A stretch of 64,000 nt of DNA. It comes from Polynucleobacter sp. Latsch14-2 (GTDB lineage Bacteria; Pseudomonadota; Gammaproteobacteria; Burkholderiales; Burkholderiaceae). Under the pieces are notes generated by a model. It had not been told where the DNA came from. It made no database searches and saw only the letters and a list, made by a program, of their open reading frames with translations. Within the stretch, counting starts at the first letter, position 1. Every line of letters starts with the position of its first letter. This document shows positions 33,668 through 43,261 of this stretch, in pieces. The translations under genes and the position numbers were made by a program. Location of the stretch: assembly GCF_018881925.1 (NCBI RefSeq), contig NZ_JACVPL010000009.1, positions 1 through 64,000 of the forward strand. Direction: 5' to 3'.

Positions 33668-34327
33668 ATGAAGCAACATTCAGTACGTGAAGCTTGGCTA
33701 GAAGACGCTGTAAGGCACCTAGAGCCCGTCTTTTCAAAAGCGGGTTACGCCATTCCACCGGTTCGAGTTTCTTGTGGATTTCCAGCCTCCAGTAGCCCAA
33801 GAACAACCCTTGGCCAATGCTGGCCTAGAGAGCGCTCTGGTGGCGGCGTCAATGAGATCTTTATATCTCCTAAGTTAGATGATCCAGTTCAGTTGTTAGA
33901 TACCTTGGTTCATGAGCTTTGCCATGCCGTTGACGACTGCTTCAGTGGTCACGGCGAGGATTTCAAGGGTATTGCGCAAACTGTCGGGCTCGAGGGGCCT
34001 GCTCGTATGGCCCATGCCACAGAGGCTCTGGTTGTTAGGCTCATGATGATTAGCCAGGAGTTGGGCCCATATCCACACCAAGCCATTGTTTTTCCACCCC
34101 CACGACCAAGTAACGCTAGTCGTAGTAAGGCTAAATGTGGCCAATGCGGCTATGAAGTGACTCTGCTAAAGCGTTGGGCTAGCTATGGCGCCCCCATCTG
34201 CCCCAAAGACAATATTCGGATGCAGGAGGCAGTTCCTGAAACCATTGAGAACACTGCGGATCACGATAGCGAGTCGATTAAGGGTGACAAACCAAAGGCC
34301 GACGAAATTAGGCGCGCGATTAGTTAA
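33668..34327 (+). CDS. SprT-like zinc metalloprotein
   Basis: This 219-residue protein has the metal-binding HELCH (HExxH) motif in LDTLVHELCHAVDDCF near residue 83. A further acidic or histidine region (GHGEDFK) matches the third ligand in the SprT family. A C-terminal zinc-ribbon-like part has KCGQCGYEV and PICPKDN, after a linker rich in Pro and Ser. SprT-like proteins include DNA-protein crosslink proteases of the Spartan type, but the bacterial role is poorly known. The length is larger than the roughly 160 residues of enteric SprT, mainly by a polar tail. The gene diverges from the amidase by 70 bases. Confidence 0.82.
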   Translation: MKQHSVREAWLEDAVRHLEPVFSKAGYAIPPVRVSCGFPASSSPRTTLGQCWPRERSGGGVNEIFISPKLDDPVQLLDTLVHELCHAVDDCFSGHGEDFKGIAQTVGLEGPARMAHATEALVVRLMMISQELGPYPHQAIVFPPPRPSNASRSKAKCGQCGYEVTLLKRWASYGAPICPKDNIRMQEAVPETIENTADHDSESIKGDKPKADEIRRAIS

Positions 34328-34389
34328 TAAATAAGCTAGTAAAATCAAAGCACCAATTAGAACAATCCATTTCAAGAGACTGAAACAAT

Positions 34390-35481
34390 ATGAAATCCAA
34401 CAAGATCGTTAAAAACCCAAAAATTGCTGTTATCGCTGGTGATGGCATTGGTAAAGAGGTAATGCCTGAGGGCGTACGTGCATTAGAGGCTGCAAGTAAA
34501 AAATTTGGTATTGGTATGCAGTTTGATCATTTTGATTTTGCCAGTTGCGACTATTACTTGAAGCACGGCAAGATGATGCCCGATGACTGGTTTGATACCT
34601 TGATGAAATACGACGCAATCTATTTCGGCGCAGTGGGTATGCCTAGTATTCTGCCTGACCACGTATCTCTATGGGGTAGCTTGATTCAGTTCCGTCGCTG
34701 CTTTGATCAGTACGTTAATTTGCGCCCAGTGCGCCTGCTACCTGGAGTGCCTTGCCCATTGGCAAATCGCAAGCCTGGCGATATTGATTTCTTTGTAGTG
34801 CGTGAAAACACCGAAGGTGAGTACTCTAGCGTTGGTGGAAAAATGTTCCCAGACACTGATCGTGAGTTTGTGATTCAGGAATCTATTTTTACCCGCCAAG
34901 GCGTTGATCGTATTTTGCAATACGCTTTTGATTTGGCTCAGAGCCGTCCTAAAAAGCATCTTACCTCTGCGACGAAGTCTAATGGTATTGCGATCACCAT
35001 GCCTTATTGGGATGAGCGTGTTGAAGCCATGTCTAAGAAGTTTGCAGATATCAGAACGGACAAATACCATATTGATATTTTGGCTGCTCATTTTGTGATG
35101 AACCCAGATCGTTTTGATGTCGTGGTAGCAAGTAATTTATTCGGCGACATTCTCTCAGACTTGGGTCCAGCATGTACCGGCACGATTGCGGTTGCTCCTT
35201 CAGGAAGCATTAATCCAGAAGGCAAGTTCCCGTCGCTTTTTGAGCCAGTGCATGGTTCAGCCCCAGATATTTACGGCCAAATGATTGCTAACCCTATTGG
35301 TCAAATCTGGAGTGGTTCAATGATGTTAGATCACCTAGGTTACCCAGAGGCTGGTAAGGCGATCTTTACGGCGATTGAAAAAACATTGGCTGCAGGTCCA
35401 GGGCACGCTCCCTTGACTCCAGATCTTGGTGGAACAGCAAAGACTGATGACCTTGGAAAAGCGATTGCTGCTGCGATTTAA
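34390..35481 (+). CDS. Tartrate/D-malate dehydrogenase-like enzyme
   Basis: This 363-residue protein belongs to the isocitrate/isopropylmalate dehydrogenase superfamily. Visible features are IAVIAGDGIGKEVMPEGVRAL at the start, YFGAVGMP, ENTEGEYSSVGGKMF (the substrate-binding segment of tartrate and D-malate dehydrogenases), the catalytic Lys and Tyr region, and VVASNLFGDILSDLGP with the metal-binding aspartates. FEPVHGSAPDIYG is the NAD-binding segment. The lack of an adjacent leuCD and the GEYSSVGG segment argue against LeuB. It decarboxylates D-malate or oxidises tartrate in the cytoplasm with NAD and Mn2+ or Mg2+; the preferred substrate is not certain. Confidence 0.88.
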   Translation: MKSNKIVKNPKIAVIAGDGIGKEVMPEGVRALEAASKKFGIGMQFDHFDFASCDYYLKHGKMMPDDWFDTLMKYDAIYFGAVGMPSILPDHVSLWGSLIQFRRCFDQYVNLRPVRLLPGVPCPLANRKPGDIDFFVVRENTEGEYSSVGGKMFPDTDREFVIQESIFTRQGVDRILQYAFDLAQSRPKKHLTSATKSNGIAITMPYWDERVEAMSKKFADIRTDKYHIDILAAHFVMNPDRFDVVVASNLFGDILSDLGPACTGTIAVAPSGSINPEGKFPSLFEPVHGSAPDIYGQMIANPIGQIWSGSMMLDHLGYPEAGKAIFTAIEKTLAAGPGHAPLTPDLGGTAKTDDLGKAIAAAI

Positions 35482-35500
35482 TATTAGCTAGTTTTTTTCA

Positions 35501-37579
35501 ATGGCACAGCCGTATGCGCCTTTAGTCCAGCAGATGTTGCTGGACTTTCAGCAACAGCGTCTCGAACCTGCGCAGAGAATGGCTCAGTCCATTCTCCGCA
35601 TTAACCCCAAAGATTTAATTGCACTCCAAGTGCAGGGTTTGACTCTGGCTATGCAGGGTCGCAGTTCCGAAGCGGTAGCCCCGCTCTCAAAAGCTGCTTT
35701 ACAGGATGCCAAAAACCCTGAGCTTCTATCCAATTTAGCCAAAGCTCAGCATGGGGCAGGTTTGTTTGCTGACGCAGTGCAGACTTATGAAAAACTCACT
35801 CATCTAGTTAAAAACCATCCGCAGATATTGACGGATATGGGGACCTCTTACGCAAAATTGAAGTCATACGATCAGGCTTCCGCCTGTTATGCAAAGGCAA
35901 TTGAATTACAGCCCGATTACTTTCTAGCATTCTCCAATCAGGGCAATTTATTGTCTGAATTGGGTTATGTAAGTGAAGCGATTGCGAGTTATGAGCAGGC
36001 GCTGAAATTGAATCCCAATTATGCAGAGGCTTGGACAAACTGCGGCAATGCATTTTTTAAATTAGGAAACTTCGAGGATGCTCGTTTTGCTCATGAAAAA
36101 GCTTTAGCCTTAGATCCAAATTACGGTGAGGCTTGGTCTAATCTGGGCAATGCCTTGCTTGAGCTTAAAAAAGGCGATGAGGCTTTTGATTGTTATGAAA
36201 AAGCGTTTGCACTAAAACCGCTGCACCCGTATTTGATGGGCCAATTTTTGGCGGCAAAATTGACCTCGTGTAATTGGGATGGTGTTGAAGCAGCGGTTAA
36301 AAAAATGTTGGATTTGGTGGAGCAAAACCACTCCGTATGTATTCCATTTGCATTACTCCAAACATCGGCATCACTTGTTCTACAAAAACACTGTGCGCAA
36401 ATTTTTGTCGCCGATCGTTGCCCATCGAATGCTCCTAATGCATTTCCATTACTAGAGAAAAGCCCTAGTGAAAAAATCCGGATTGGGTATTTTTCATCGG
36501 ATTTCAGGGATCACCCCGTTGGCATCTTGATGGAAAATCTAATTCGCTTGCACGATCGATCTACCTTTGAGGTTTTTGGCTTCTTTTTAAATACCCCGAC
36601 TGGTGATGCTGTTGAGAGTGGGTTGCTTGGTTTATTTGATAAGACCTTTAGCTTGTACGGTTTAAGTGATCCTGCAGCTCAAGCCTTGATTACGGAAAGT
36701 CGGATTGATATTGCAGTGGATCTGAATGGTCATACTTCAGGAGCAAGAACCGAGTTATTCGCCAGAAATCTTGCGCCCCTGCAAGTCAGCTATCTTGGCT
36801 ATGCTGGCACCTCTGGGGCTCAGTTTTACGATTACCTTATAGCGGATCAAGTCACCATCCCAGAAGAACATCGGGCTTGCTATAGCGAGAAGATCGCCTA
36901 TCTGCCGAACTCCTTTTTCCCGGTAGATACCAGCATTAGCCCTGAGCAGTTAGGGGGTTTACCAACGAGGGCTAGCCAAGGGCTCCCAGAAACGGGATTT
37001 ATCTTTGCCTGCTTTAACAATGCTTACAAAATTAATCCACCCATTTTTAGTAGGTGGATGGGCTTGCTAAAACAAGTCCCAGGCAGTGTCTTATGGCTAT
37101 CCAAACTGTCTAGTAACGCAATGCTTAATCTCCAGCAGGAGGCTCGGGCGCAAGGCGTGGATCCCTCAAGACTGGTCTTTGCCACGCGCGTTCCGGCTAG
37201 GGTGGATCATTTAAGTCGCCTGCGCTTGGCAGATTTATTTATTGATACTCCCAACTACAATGCACACGCTACAGCTGCAGATGCGCTATGGGCTGGCGTA
37301 CCAGTCCTCACAACCATGGGGCATACTTTCGCCGGTAGGGTTGCCGCCAGTCAGCTTGCATCCCTGGGGCTTGCTGATTTGATTGTCAATTCCGATGATG
37401 AATATATTGCAAAGGCTCTTGAGCTAGCCAGCCATCCAGAACGTGTAAAAGAAATCAAAGATCGCTTAGAGGCTCATCGCTACCAGAGCCCATTATTTAA
37501 TACCAAGCAATATGTAAAAGATTTAGAAGGCTTATATGCGAAGCTTCTACGAGAGCGCGCTAATCAGCTAGCCACCTGA
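35501..37579 (+). CDS. TPR protein with OGT-like glycosyltransferase domain (GT41)
   Basis: This 692-residue protein has about six to seven TPR repeats in the first 250 residues, such as AEAWTNCGNAFFKLGNFEDA and GEAWSNLGNALLELKKGDEA. A C-terminal domain (about 325-685) matches the O-GlcNAc transferase (SPINDLY/OGT) family. Key segments are KIRIGYFSSDFRDHPVG, VDLNGHTSGARTELFARNL, LQVSYLGYAGTSG and DALWAGVPVLTTMG. It should transfer a sugar from a nucleotide donor to a Ser or Thr of a protein in the cytoplasm, but bacterial targets are mostly unknown. Its 3' end overlaps dnaQ by 16 bases on the opposite strand. It lies 20 bases after the dehydrogenase gene. Confidence 0.9.
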   Translation: MAQPYAPLVQQMLLDFQQQRLEPAQRMAQSILRINPKDLIALQVQGLTLAMQGRSSEAVAPLSKAALQDAKNPELLSNLAKAQHGAGLFADAVQTYEKLTHLVKNHPQILTDMGTSYAKLKSYDQASACYAKAIELQPDYFLAFSNQGNLLSELGYVSEAIASYEQALKLNPNYAEAWTNCGNAFFKLGNFEDARFAHEKALALDPNYGEAWSNLGNALLELKKGDEAFDCYEKAFALKPLHPYLMGQFLAAKLTSCNWDGVEAAVKKMLDLVEQNHSVCIPFALLQTSASLVLQKHCAQIFVADRCPSNAPNAFPLLEKSPSEKIRIGYFSSDFRDHPVGILMENLIRLHDRSTFEVFGFFLNTPTGDAVESGLLGLFDKTFSLYGLSDPAAQALITESRIDIAVDLNGHTSGARTELFARNLAPLQVSYLGYAGTSGAQFYDYLIADQVTIPEEHRACYSEKIAYLPNSFFPVDTSISPEQLGGLPTRASQGLPETGFIFACFNNAYKINPPIFSRWMGLLKQVPGSVLWLSKLSSNAMLNLQQEARAQGVDPSRLVFATRVPARVDHLSRLRLADLFIDTPNYNAHATAADALWAGVPVLTTMGHTFAGRVAASQLASLGLADLIVNSDDEYIAKALELASHPERVKEIKDRLEAHRYQSPLFNTKQYVKDLEGLYAKLLRERANQLAT

Positions 37580-38277
37580 TTTTCTGCGCTCCAGACGGAA
37601 TCTTTCTTGCTGGCTTTGGTAATTTCTGCCAAAATCTTTTCATGAATACCGCAATCCTCAGCGCTCGCTTTTAGTAGTTTTAGATTGCTTGGGAGGGGTT
37701 TGGTATGCCCGCTGGAGTCGGTGTTGACGGTGTAATCTACCAGATCGATAGTAAGGTCTTCTTGACCACGTGTCATCGATAGGTAGACCTCTGCTAATAA
37801 CTGGGCATCGAGTAGGGCGCCGTGCAAAGTGCGATGCTTGTTGCTGATCGCAAATCGATCGCAAAGTGCATCTAAAGAGTTGCGTTTGCCAGGAAACATC
37901 TGGCGGGCATCTAATAGGGTATCGGTAATCTTCGATGCCAGCCCTCTGAAAGGAGGACGCTTAAGCAGGGCAAATTCATTATCCAGAAACCCTAAGTCGA
38001 AGGGTGCGTTATGAATGACGATTTCTGCCCCATCAACAAACTCTATGAGCTCTTCAATAACATTGGCAAAAATGGGTTTATCGGACAAGAACTCTCGAGA
38101 AAGTCCATGAACCGCAAATGCGCCCGCATCAATATCGCGCTCTGGATTAATGTAGTGGTGGAAGGTGCGGTCCGTTAGGCGGCGGCCGACCATTTCCACA
38201 CAACCAATTTCAATAATGCGATCACCGGTCGCTGGGTTTAAGCCAGTGGTTTCGGTATCCAGAATAACCTGGCGCAT
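37564..38277 (-). CDS. dnaQ: DNA polymerase III epsilon subunit (3'-5' exonuclease)
   Basis: DnaQ is the proofreading exonuclease of the replicative polymerase. The 237-residue protein has ExoI VILDTETTGLNPATGDRIIE (Asp and Glu near residues 7-9), ExoII HNAPFDLGFLDNEF and ExoIII LHGALLDAQLLAEVYL with the catalytic His and Asp. The C-terminal region that binds the polymerase alpha subunit is present. It follows the RND pump start region on the same strand and abuts it: the pump stop codon begins at the base after the dnaQ ATG, which faces the other way in the run. In the minus-strand order, pump genes come first and dnaQ follows. Confidence 0.94.
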   Translation of the reverse strand: MRQVILDTETTGLNPATGDRIIEIGCVEMVGRRLTDRTFHHYINPERDIDAGAFAVHGLSREFLSDKPIFANVIEELIEFVDGAEIVIHNAPFDLGFLDNEFALLKRPPFRGLASKITDTLLDARQMFPGKRNSLDALCDRFAISNKHRTLHGALLDAQLLAEVYLSMTRGQEDLTIDLVDYTVNTDSSGHTKPLPSNLKLLKASAEDCGIHEKILAEITKASKKDSVWSAENQVAS

Positions 38278-41200
38278 TTATGTACCCTCTAGTACAGAAG
38301 CCGGGATTTCCATTGGGCCATTACCAGCATATTTATCAAGGTAAAGATAAATCACGGGAGTGACAATTAATGTTACAAATTGTGAAAAAATCAGCCCACC
38401 GGCCACGCTAATACCCAGCGGTTGTCGTAATTCAGCGCCAGCGCCGATACCAAATGCAATCGGTAGGGCCCCCATCAGTGCAGCAAAAGTAGTCATCATG
38501 ATGGGGCGGAAACGCAAAATACAGGCTTCACGAATGGCTTTTTCTGGTGTCATCCCTTGATTTCGTTGAGCATCTAGCGCGAAGTCAATCATCAAAATAG
38601 CATTCTTCTTGACGATACCAATTAAGAGCAAAATACCAATAGAGGCAATGATGGTTAATTCAAAGCCAAAGATGCGCAGTGACAGAATTGCGCCAATCGC
38701 TGCGGATGGTAGACCCGCAAAAATGGTGAGTGGGTGAATATAGCTTTCGTATAGAACACCCAGCAAAATGTAAATAACGCCCAGCGCTGCCAAGATTAAG
38801 ATCACCTGACCTGATTGATTATCTTTAAAGACTGCAGCATCTCCGCCATAACTGGTGATGATTGAAGGGGGGAGGTCAATCTCTTTTGTGTAGGCCTCAA
38901 TTTTCTTTGTGGCATCACCAAGGAAGACATCAGGTGCGAGGTTGAAGGACAGAGTAACCGCAGGAATTTGTCCTTGATGGTTTACAGCCGTTGGGCCAAC
39001 CGATCTAGTGAAACTGGCGATGCTAGAAAGCGGAATGAGCTTATCTGTTACACGGCCTCGGACAAAAATCTTGTTTAAGTCGGTCTCATATTGACGATCC
39101 TCTTCGGCTGCCTCCATGATGACGTAGTAAGTATTAACCGGCGTGTAGATAGTCGATACTTGTTTTTCGCCATAAGATGTATAGAGGGCAGTACGAATAT
39201 CTGCAATAGTAACGCCAGCACTCGCAGCCTTTTCGCGATTGATATCAATCTTTACATTTAACCCTTTAATTTGCGAGTCGCTTGTAACATCTCGGAACAT
39301 CGGGTCACTACGCAGTTTTTGCATCAGCTTATCCGACCACTCGTTGACACCTTCAAAGCCAACACTTTGCAGGGTGAATTGATAACGACTCTTACTTGCG
39401 CGACCGCCGAGTTGTAAGTTCTGGATCGGACGCATGTAGACATTGAGACCCGGAATTTCTTTGAACTTTGCCCTCAAGCCTTCCATGACCTGCGACATTT
39501 TGGCGCGCTCGTTTTTTGGCTTGAGAATGATAAATATCCTGCCAGTATTGCCGCCAGAGCTCGCTCCACCGCCGACGACCGAGATAGAGCTATCGACATT
39601 AGGGTCGGCACTAACGATTGCAGCGGCGCGATCTTGTAAGGCCATCATTGCTTTAAAGGAAATATCTTCAGAAGCTTCTGTGGTTGTCTGAATTTGCCCA
39701 ATATCTTCCTCAGGGAAGAAGCCTTTAGGGCTACTGATAAATAATGCGATGGTGATAAAAAAGCTAGCGATAGCACCCCACAATACTTTCTTGCGGTTAT
39801 GTAGGGCTAAGTCTAGAAAATGAATGTAGGTCTTAAGCATCCAATCAAATATGCGATCAAACTTCCGATTAATTGCATATTCTTTGGCGTGTTGCCCAGG
39901 CTTTGGTAGAAAGCGACTACAGAGCATTGGTACAACAGTGAGGGACACAATTGCTGATACCAAAATAGAGAGGGATACTACTACCGCGAATTCTCTAAAG
40001 AGGAGGCCAATCGGACCCGCCATAAAGAAAAGTGGAATGAAAACTGCCACCAAAGAAATGGAGATTGAAATAATCGTAAAGCCAACTTCTTTGCTGCCTT
40101 TGAGGGAGGCTTTAAGAGGGTCCATGCCTTCTTCAATGTAGCGCATGATGTTTTCGAGCACCACAATTGCATCATCAACGACCAAACCTACGGCCAATGT
40201 AATACCTAGGAGGGAGATGTTGTCTAAGCTGTAGCCCAAAAAGTACAGTAGAAAAAAGGCGCCAATTAAAGAAATCGGTAGACTGATTGAAGGAATGATA
40301 GTTGCCGAGATGTGTTTTAAAAATAAGAAGATCACCAACACAACCAATAAAACAGTCAAAGCCAAAGTTAAGTTGACATCATGAATTGCCTCGATGATCG
40401 ACAGTGAGCGATCGTTGAGTAGTTGCATGGTGATCGACGCAGGCATTTGTTTTTGCAGTTCAGGCAAGAGATCTTTTACAGACTTAACCACTTCAACTGT
40501 ATTGGCACTGGGTTGACGCAAAATAGCAATCGCAATGGATCTTTCGCCGTTAGCACTTGCAAAGTTTTTGACATCTTCATAGCTTTCAACTACCTCAGCC
40601 ACATCCCTCAAATAGATTGGCAAGCCATTTTTTTGGCTAATGATGAGATTGGCAAATTCTTCAGGCCTGACAAGCTGTGGATTGGCATAAATAGTGATGG
40701 CTTGACGTGGCCCGTCCAAAACGCCAACAGGGCTATTGGAGTTAGCTTTATTAATCGCAATGGCAACATCATCAACAGTGAGGTTACGGTTACTGAGTGC
40801 ATCAGGATGAATACGTACTCGAACTGCATAGCGCTTTGCTCCATAAACCAGCACCTGCGCAACACCACTAATAGTTGACAGGTTCGGGGATAGTAAATTT
40901 TCAGCGAATGCATTGAGCTCAGATAAGCTAATTGATGGTGACTGCATCCTCACGACGAGGACGGGGGTATCTGCCGGATTAATCTTTCGATAGGATGGCG
41001 GAATCGTCATCTCTATCGGCATGCGTTTTTGTGCCCTTAAAAGAGCGGCTTGAACGTCAACGGCGGCTTTATCAATATCGCGGTTGTTGTTGAACTCGAG
41101 CGTAACGTTGGTACTACCGAGGTAGTTGGTTGAACTGATGACGGTAATGCCATCAATCGTTGAAAATTCTTTTTCTAATGGTAGGGCTACCGATGCAGCC

Positions 41201-41376
41201 ATGTTCTCGGGTGATGCTCCTGGCAGGGTGGCGCTGACCGAAATAATCGGCGAGTTGAAGCTGGGAAGGGCCGCAACGGGGATCTTAAGATAGGCGATAG
41301 AGCCTGCTACGACCGTTGCTAATGACAGCAAGGTCGTCATTACAGGACGACGAATACATAGCTCGGAAAGCGTCAT
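38278..41376 (-). CDS. RND-family multidrug efflux permease (AcrB/MdtC type)
   Basis: This 1032-residue inner-membrane transporter has twelve predicted membrane segments in two groups of six, each preceded by a large periplasmic domain. The proton-relay aspartates are in VGLVVDDAIVVLENIMRY in TM4. The N-terminus (LCIRRPVMTTLLSLATVVAG) and IPVAALPSFNSPIISVSATLPGASP are typical of the HAE1 subfamily and near MdtB, MdtC and MexK-like pumps. It overlaps its adaptor gene by four bases. No outer-membrane TolC-like gene lies nearby, so it presumably uses one encoded elsewhere. Confidence 0.94.
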   Translation of the reverse strand: MTLSELCIRRPVMTTLLSLATVVAGSIAYLKIPVAALPSFNSPIISVSATLPGASPENMAASVALPLEKEFSTIDGITVISSTNYLGSTNVTLEFNNNRDIDKAAVDVQAALLRAQKRMPIEMTIPPSYRKINPADTPVLVVRMQSPSISLSELNAFAENLLSPNLSTISGVAQVLVYGAKRYAVRVRIHPDALSNRNLTVDDVAIAINKANSNSPVGVLDGPRQAITIYANPQLVRPEEFANLIISQKNGLPIYLRDVAEVVESYEDVKNFASANGERSIAIAILRQPSANTVEVVKSVKDLLPELQKQMPASITMQLLNDRSLSIIEAIHDVNLTLALTVLLVVLVIFLFLKHISATIIPSISLPISLIGAFFLLYFLGYSLDNISLLGITLAVGLVVDDAIVVLENIMRYIEEGMDPLKASLKGSKEVGFTIISISISLVAVFIPLFFMAGPIGLLFREFAVVVSLSILVSAIVSLTVVPMLCSRFLPKPGQHAKEYAINRKFDRIFDWMLKTYIHFLDLALHNRKKVLWGAIASFFITIALFISSPKGFFPEEDIGQIQTTTEASEDISFKAMMALQDRAAAIVSADPNVDSSISVVGGGASSGGNTGRIFIILKPKNERAKMSQVMEGLRAKFKEIPGLNVYMRPIQNLQLGGRASKSRYQFTLQSVGFEGVNEWSDKLMQKLRSDPMFRDVTSDSQIKGLNVKIDINREKAASAGVTIADIRTALYTSYGEKQVSTIYTPVNTYYVIMEAAEEDRQYETDLNKIFVRGRVTDKLIPLSSIASFTRSVGPTAVNHQGQIPAVTLSFNLAPDVFLGDATKKIEAYTKEIDLPPSIITSYGGDAAVFKDNQSGQVILILAALGVIYILLGVLYESYIHPLTIFAGLPSAAIGAILSLRIFGFELTIIASIGILLLIGIVKKNAILMIDFALDAQRNQGMTPEKAIREACILRFRPIMMTTFAALMGALPIAFGIGAGAELRQPLGISVAGGLIFSQFVTLIVTPVIYLYLDKYAGNGPMEIPASVLEGT

Positions 41377-42689
41377 TTTTTATCTGCTGCTGAAGGGGTT
41401 GTTGAGTTTGCCGCAGGCTTTGCTGGAACGGCGCCTGACGCAGATTCTTTTGCTTCTCGTACCTTGCTGCCTGGACGCAGATTTTGTTTTCCTTCTACAA
41501 CCACTTTATCGCCGACCTCAATTCCAGAGACAACTGCAGAGCCTTGGTATTCGTAGGCAACCTTAATGGGTTTTGAAACTGCTTTGCCATCTTTATCTAC
41601 GATGTAAACAATTTTGCCTCTTGAGTTCATGATAATTGACTGGGAAGGCACAACCAAGGAATCTTTGAGGTCACTTGCTACGAGCGAGATCCGCGCAAAC
41701 TGACCTGGCAAAAGCGTCATTGCATCATTAGGGATTTGGGCTTTGACTCGAACGGCTGCAATCGAGGGGTCCACCTGGTTATCAATTACTAGTACCTTAC
41801 CCTCATAAGTCTTCATGCTGGCATCGCCAACAGTTACCAACACCTTGAGTACATCACTGGATCGTTGATTCTCTAGTAGGGTGGGAATATCTTTTTCAGG
41901 AATAACAAACTGCACATTAATGGGATTTAATTGCGTAATCGTGACCATGGCACCAACGCTCGATGTAGCGGTAGAGCTAGTGGCGGTCGAGACAACGTTA
42001 CTTGCCTGTACCAGGGAGCCAGGAAAGACGTTCACAATGCCGGCACGACCATCAATTGGTGAGCGGATGTAATCGAATGAAAGCTGTGCTTCCGCAGCTT
42101 TAGCAGCAGCCATTGCGGATTTGGCGTTGGCTGAAGAAGTTTCTAAGCCTGCTTTGGAGATAAAGTTCTTGGCGACCAACTCTTTAGCGCGAAGATATTG
42201 ACTCTGAGCATCGTCTGCCAACGCTTTGAGTTTTTCATAGGTGGCTTTGTCGTTGCGATCGTCAAGCTGAAACAACAAGTCTCCAGCTTTCACCTCTTGG
42301 CCATCTTTTACTAAGATCTTGGTGACTGTATTGGTAATCATTGGGCGAATATCAACAATATTGTTCGAGACAATGGTGCCAGTAGCCTCTAAAACTAGAG
42401 GAACATCTTTTTTCTCAACCACTATCGTGGTTACGGTGATTGGACCACCTGTTTTATCGGCTGCCGGGAAAAAGTAGTCATATGCTTTTGAAAGGGCGTA
42501 AAGGGCAATAATGACTGCCAAGATGCGCCACTTATATTTCAGGGTAAAAGCCTTTACCTGGGCAAAATTTATTTTTTTGAGTTGGGGGGAGTATTTTTGC
42601 CATAGCGAGCACAGCTGAGCCAAACCCCAGTTTTTCAGTGTTAGTAACTTATTTAATAGCTTATTGGCTAAATTTTCAATTTTTGACAC
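41373..42689 (-). CDS. RND periplasmic adaptor (membrane-fusion) subunit
   Basis: This 438-residue HlyD-like adaptor (MdtA/AcrA group) has a single membrane anchor at about residues 53-72 (WRILAVIIALYALSKAYDYF). It has a biotinyl-lipoyl-like and hairpin region (VSNNIVDIRPMITNTVTKILVKDGQ, then LAKNFISKAGLE), a beta-barrel segment and a C-terminal linker rich in Ala, Pro and Ser. An unusual 50-residue basic cytoplasmic N-terminus precedes the anchor. It begins with GTG at 42689; no other start gives a better ribosome-binding site. It overlaps the pump gene. Confidence 0.92.
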   Translation of the reverse strand: MSKIENLANKLLNKLLTLKNWGLAQLCSLWQKYSPQLKKINFAQVKAFTLKYKWRILAVIIALYALSKAYDYFFPAADKTGGPITVTTIVVEKKDVPLVLEATGTIVSNNIVDIRPMITNTVTKILVKDGQEVKAGDLLFQLDDRNDKATYEKLKALADDAQSQYLRAKELVAKNFISKAGLETSSANAKSAMAAAKAAEAQLSFDYIRSPIDGRAGIVNVFPGSLVQASNVVSTATSSTATSSVGAMVTITQLNPINVQFVIPEKDIPTLLENQRSSDVLKVLVTVGDASMKTYEGKVLVIDNQVDPSIAAVRVKAQIPNDAMTLLPGQFARISLVASDLKDSLVVPSQSIIMNSRGKIVYIVDKDGKAVSKPIKVAYEYQGSAVVSGIEVGDKVVVEGKQNLRPGSKVREAKESASGAVPAKPAANSTTPSAADKK

Positions 42690-42792
42690 GGTCTCGTTTT
42701 TTCTTTTGATTTATATTGTTTTCGCAGAATTTATAGCAGTTCTGCTAGCTCGCATATTCTCTCATAAGCCTATAAAACGGGGTTTTTACCCC

Positions 42793-43248
42793 TCAAGGAA
42801 GAAATTCTTCAACCCCTCGATTGGCCAGCATATCTGCAAGCTCGTTTCCAGGATGGCCATTGTGACCCCTAACCCAGTGCCAAGAGATCTGGTGACTTGG
42901 CAAAATGGCGTCTAATTCCTGCCATAAATCAGCATTTTTGACGGGATCCTTACTGGCTGTCTTCCAGCCGCGCTTTTTCCAGCCCTCAAGCCACTCTGTA
43001 ACCCCCTTTTGCACATATTGGGAGTCGGTCCAAAGTTCGACGGTACTGGTTTGTTTGAGTGCTTTGAGGGCATGTATCACCGCGCTAATTTCCATACGGT
43101 TATTGGTAGTCAGCTCTGCACCGCCATGAAGGTGTTTCTCATGGTCTCCAGAGCGTAAAACTGCCCCCCAACCCCCTGGGCCTGGATTACCTTTGCAGGC
43201 GCCGTCGGTATAAATCACAATGTGGGGAAGGGTTTTGGTATGAGGCAT
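42793..43248 (-). CDS. rnhA: Ribonuclease HI
   Basis: RNase HI cuts RNA in RNA-DNA hybrids. The 151-residue protein has the catalytic DEDD residues: Asp in [15 protein letters not shown], Glu in [13 protein letters not shown], Asp in [11 protein letters not shown], and Asp in [13 protein letters not shown]. The basic handle region [15 protein letters not shown] is present. It lies 13 bases after the methyltransferase gene on the same strand, an order common in proteobacteria (methyltransferase-rnhA, often followed by dnaQ, which here sits about 4.5 kb away beyond the RND genes). Confidence 0.96.
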   Translation of the reverse strand: MPHTKTLPHIVIYTDGACKGNPGPGGWGAVLRSGDHEKHLHGGAELTTNNRMEISAVIHALKALKQTSTVELWTDSQYVQKGVTEWLEGWKKRGWKTASKDPVKNADLWQELDAILPSHQISWHWVRGHNGHPGNELADMLANRGVEEFLP

Positions 43249-43261
43249 ATTGATACTCTAA

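Noticed and set aside
40423..40878. Open frame of 151 codons on the plus strand inside the RND pump
   Set aside because: It lies fully antisense to a conserved transporter domain and has no ribosome-binding site or family resemblance.
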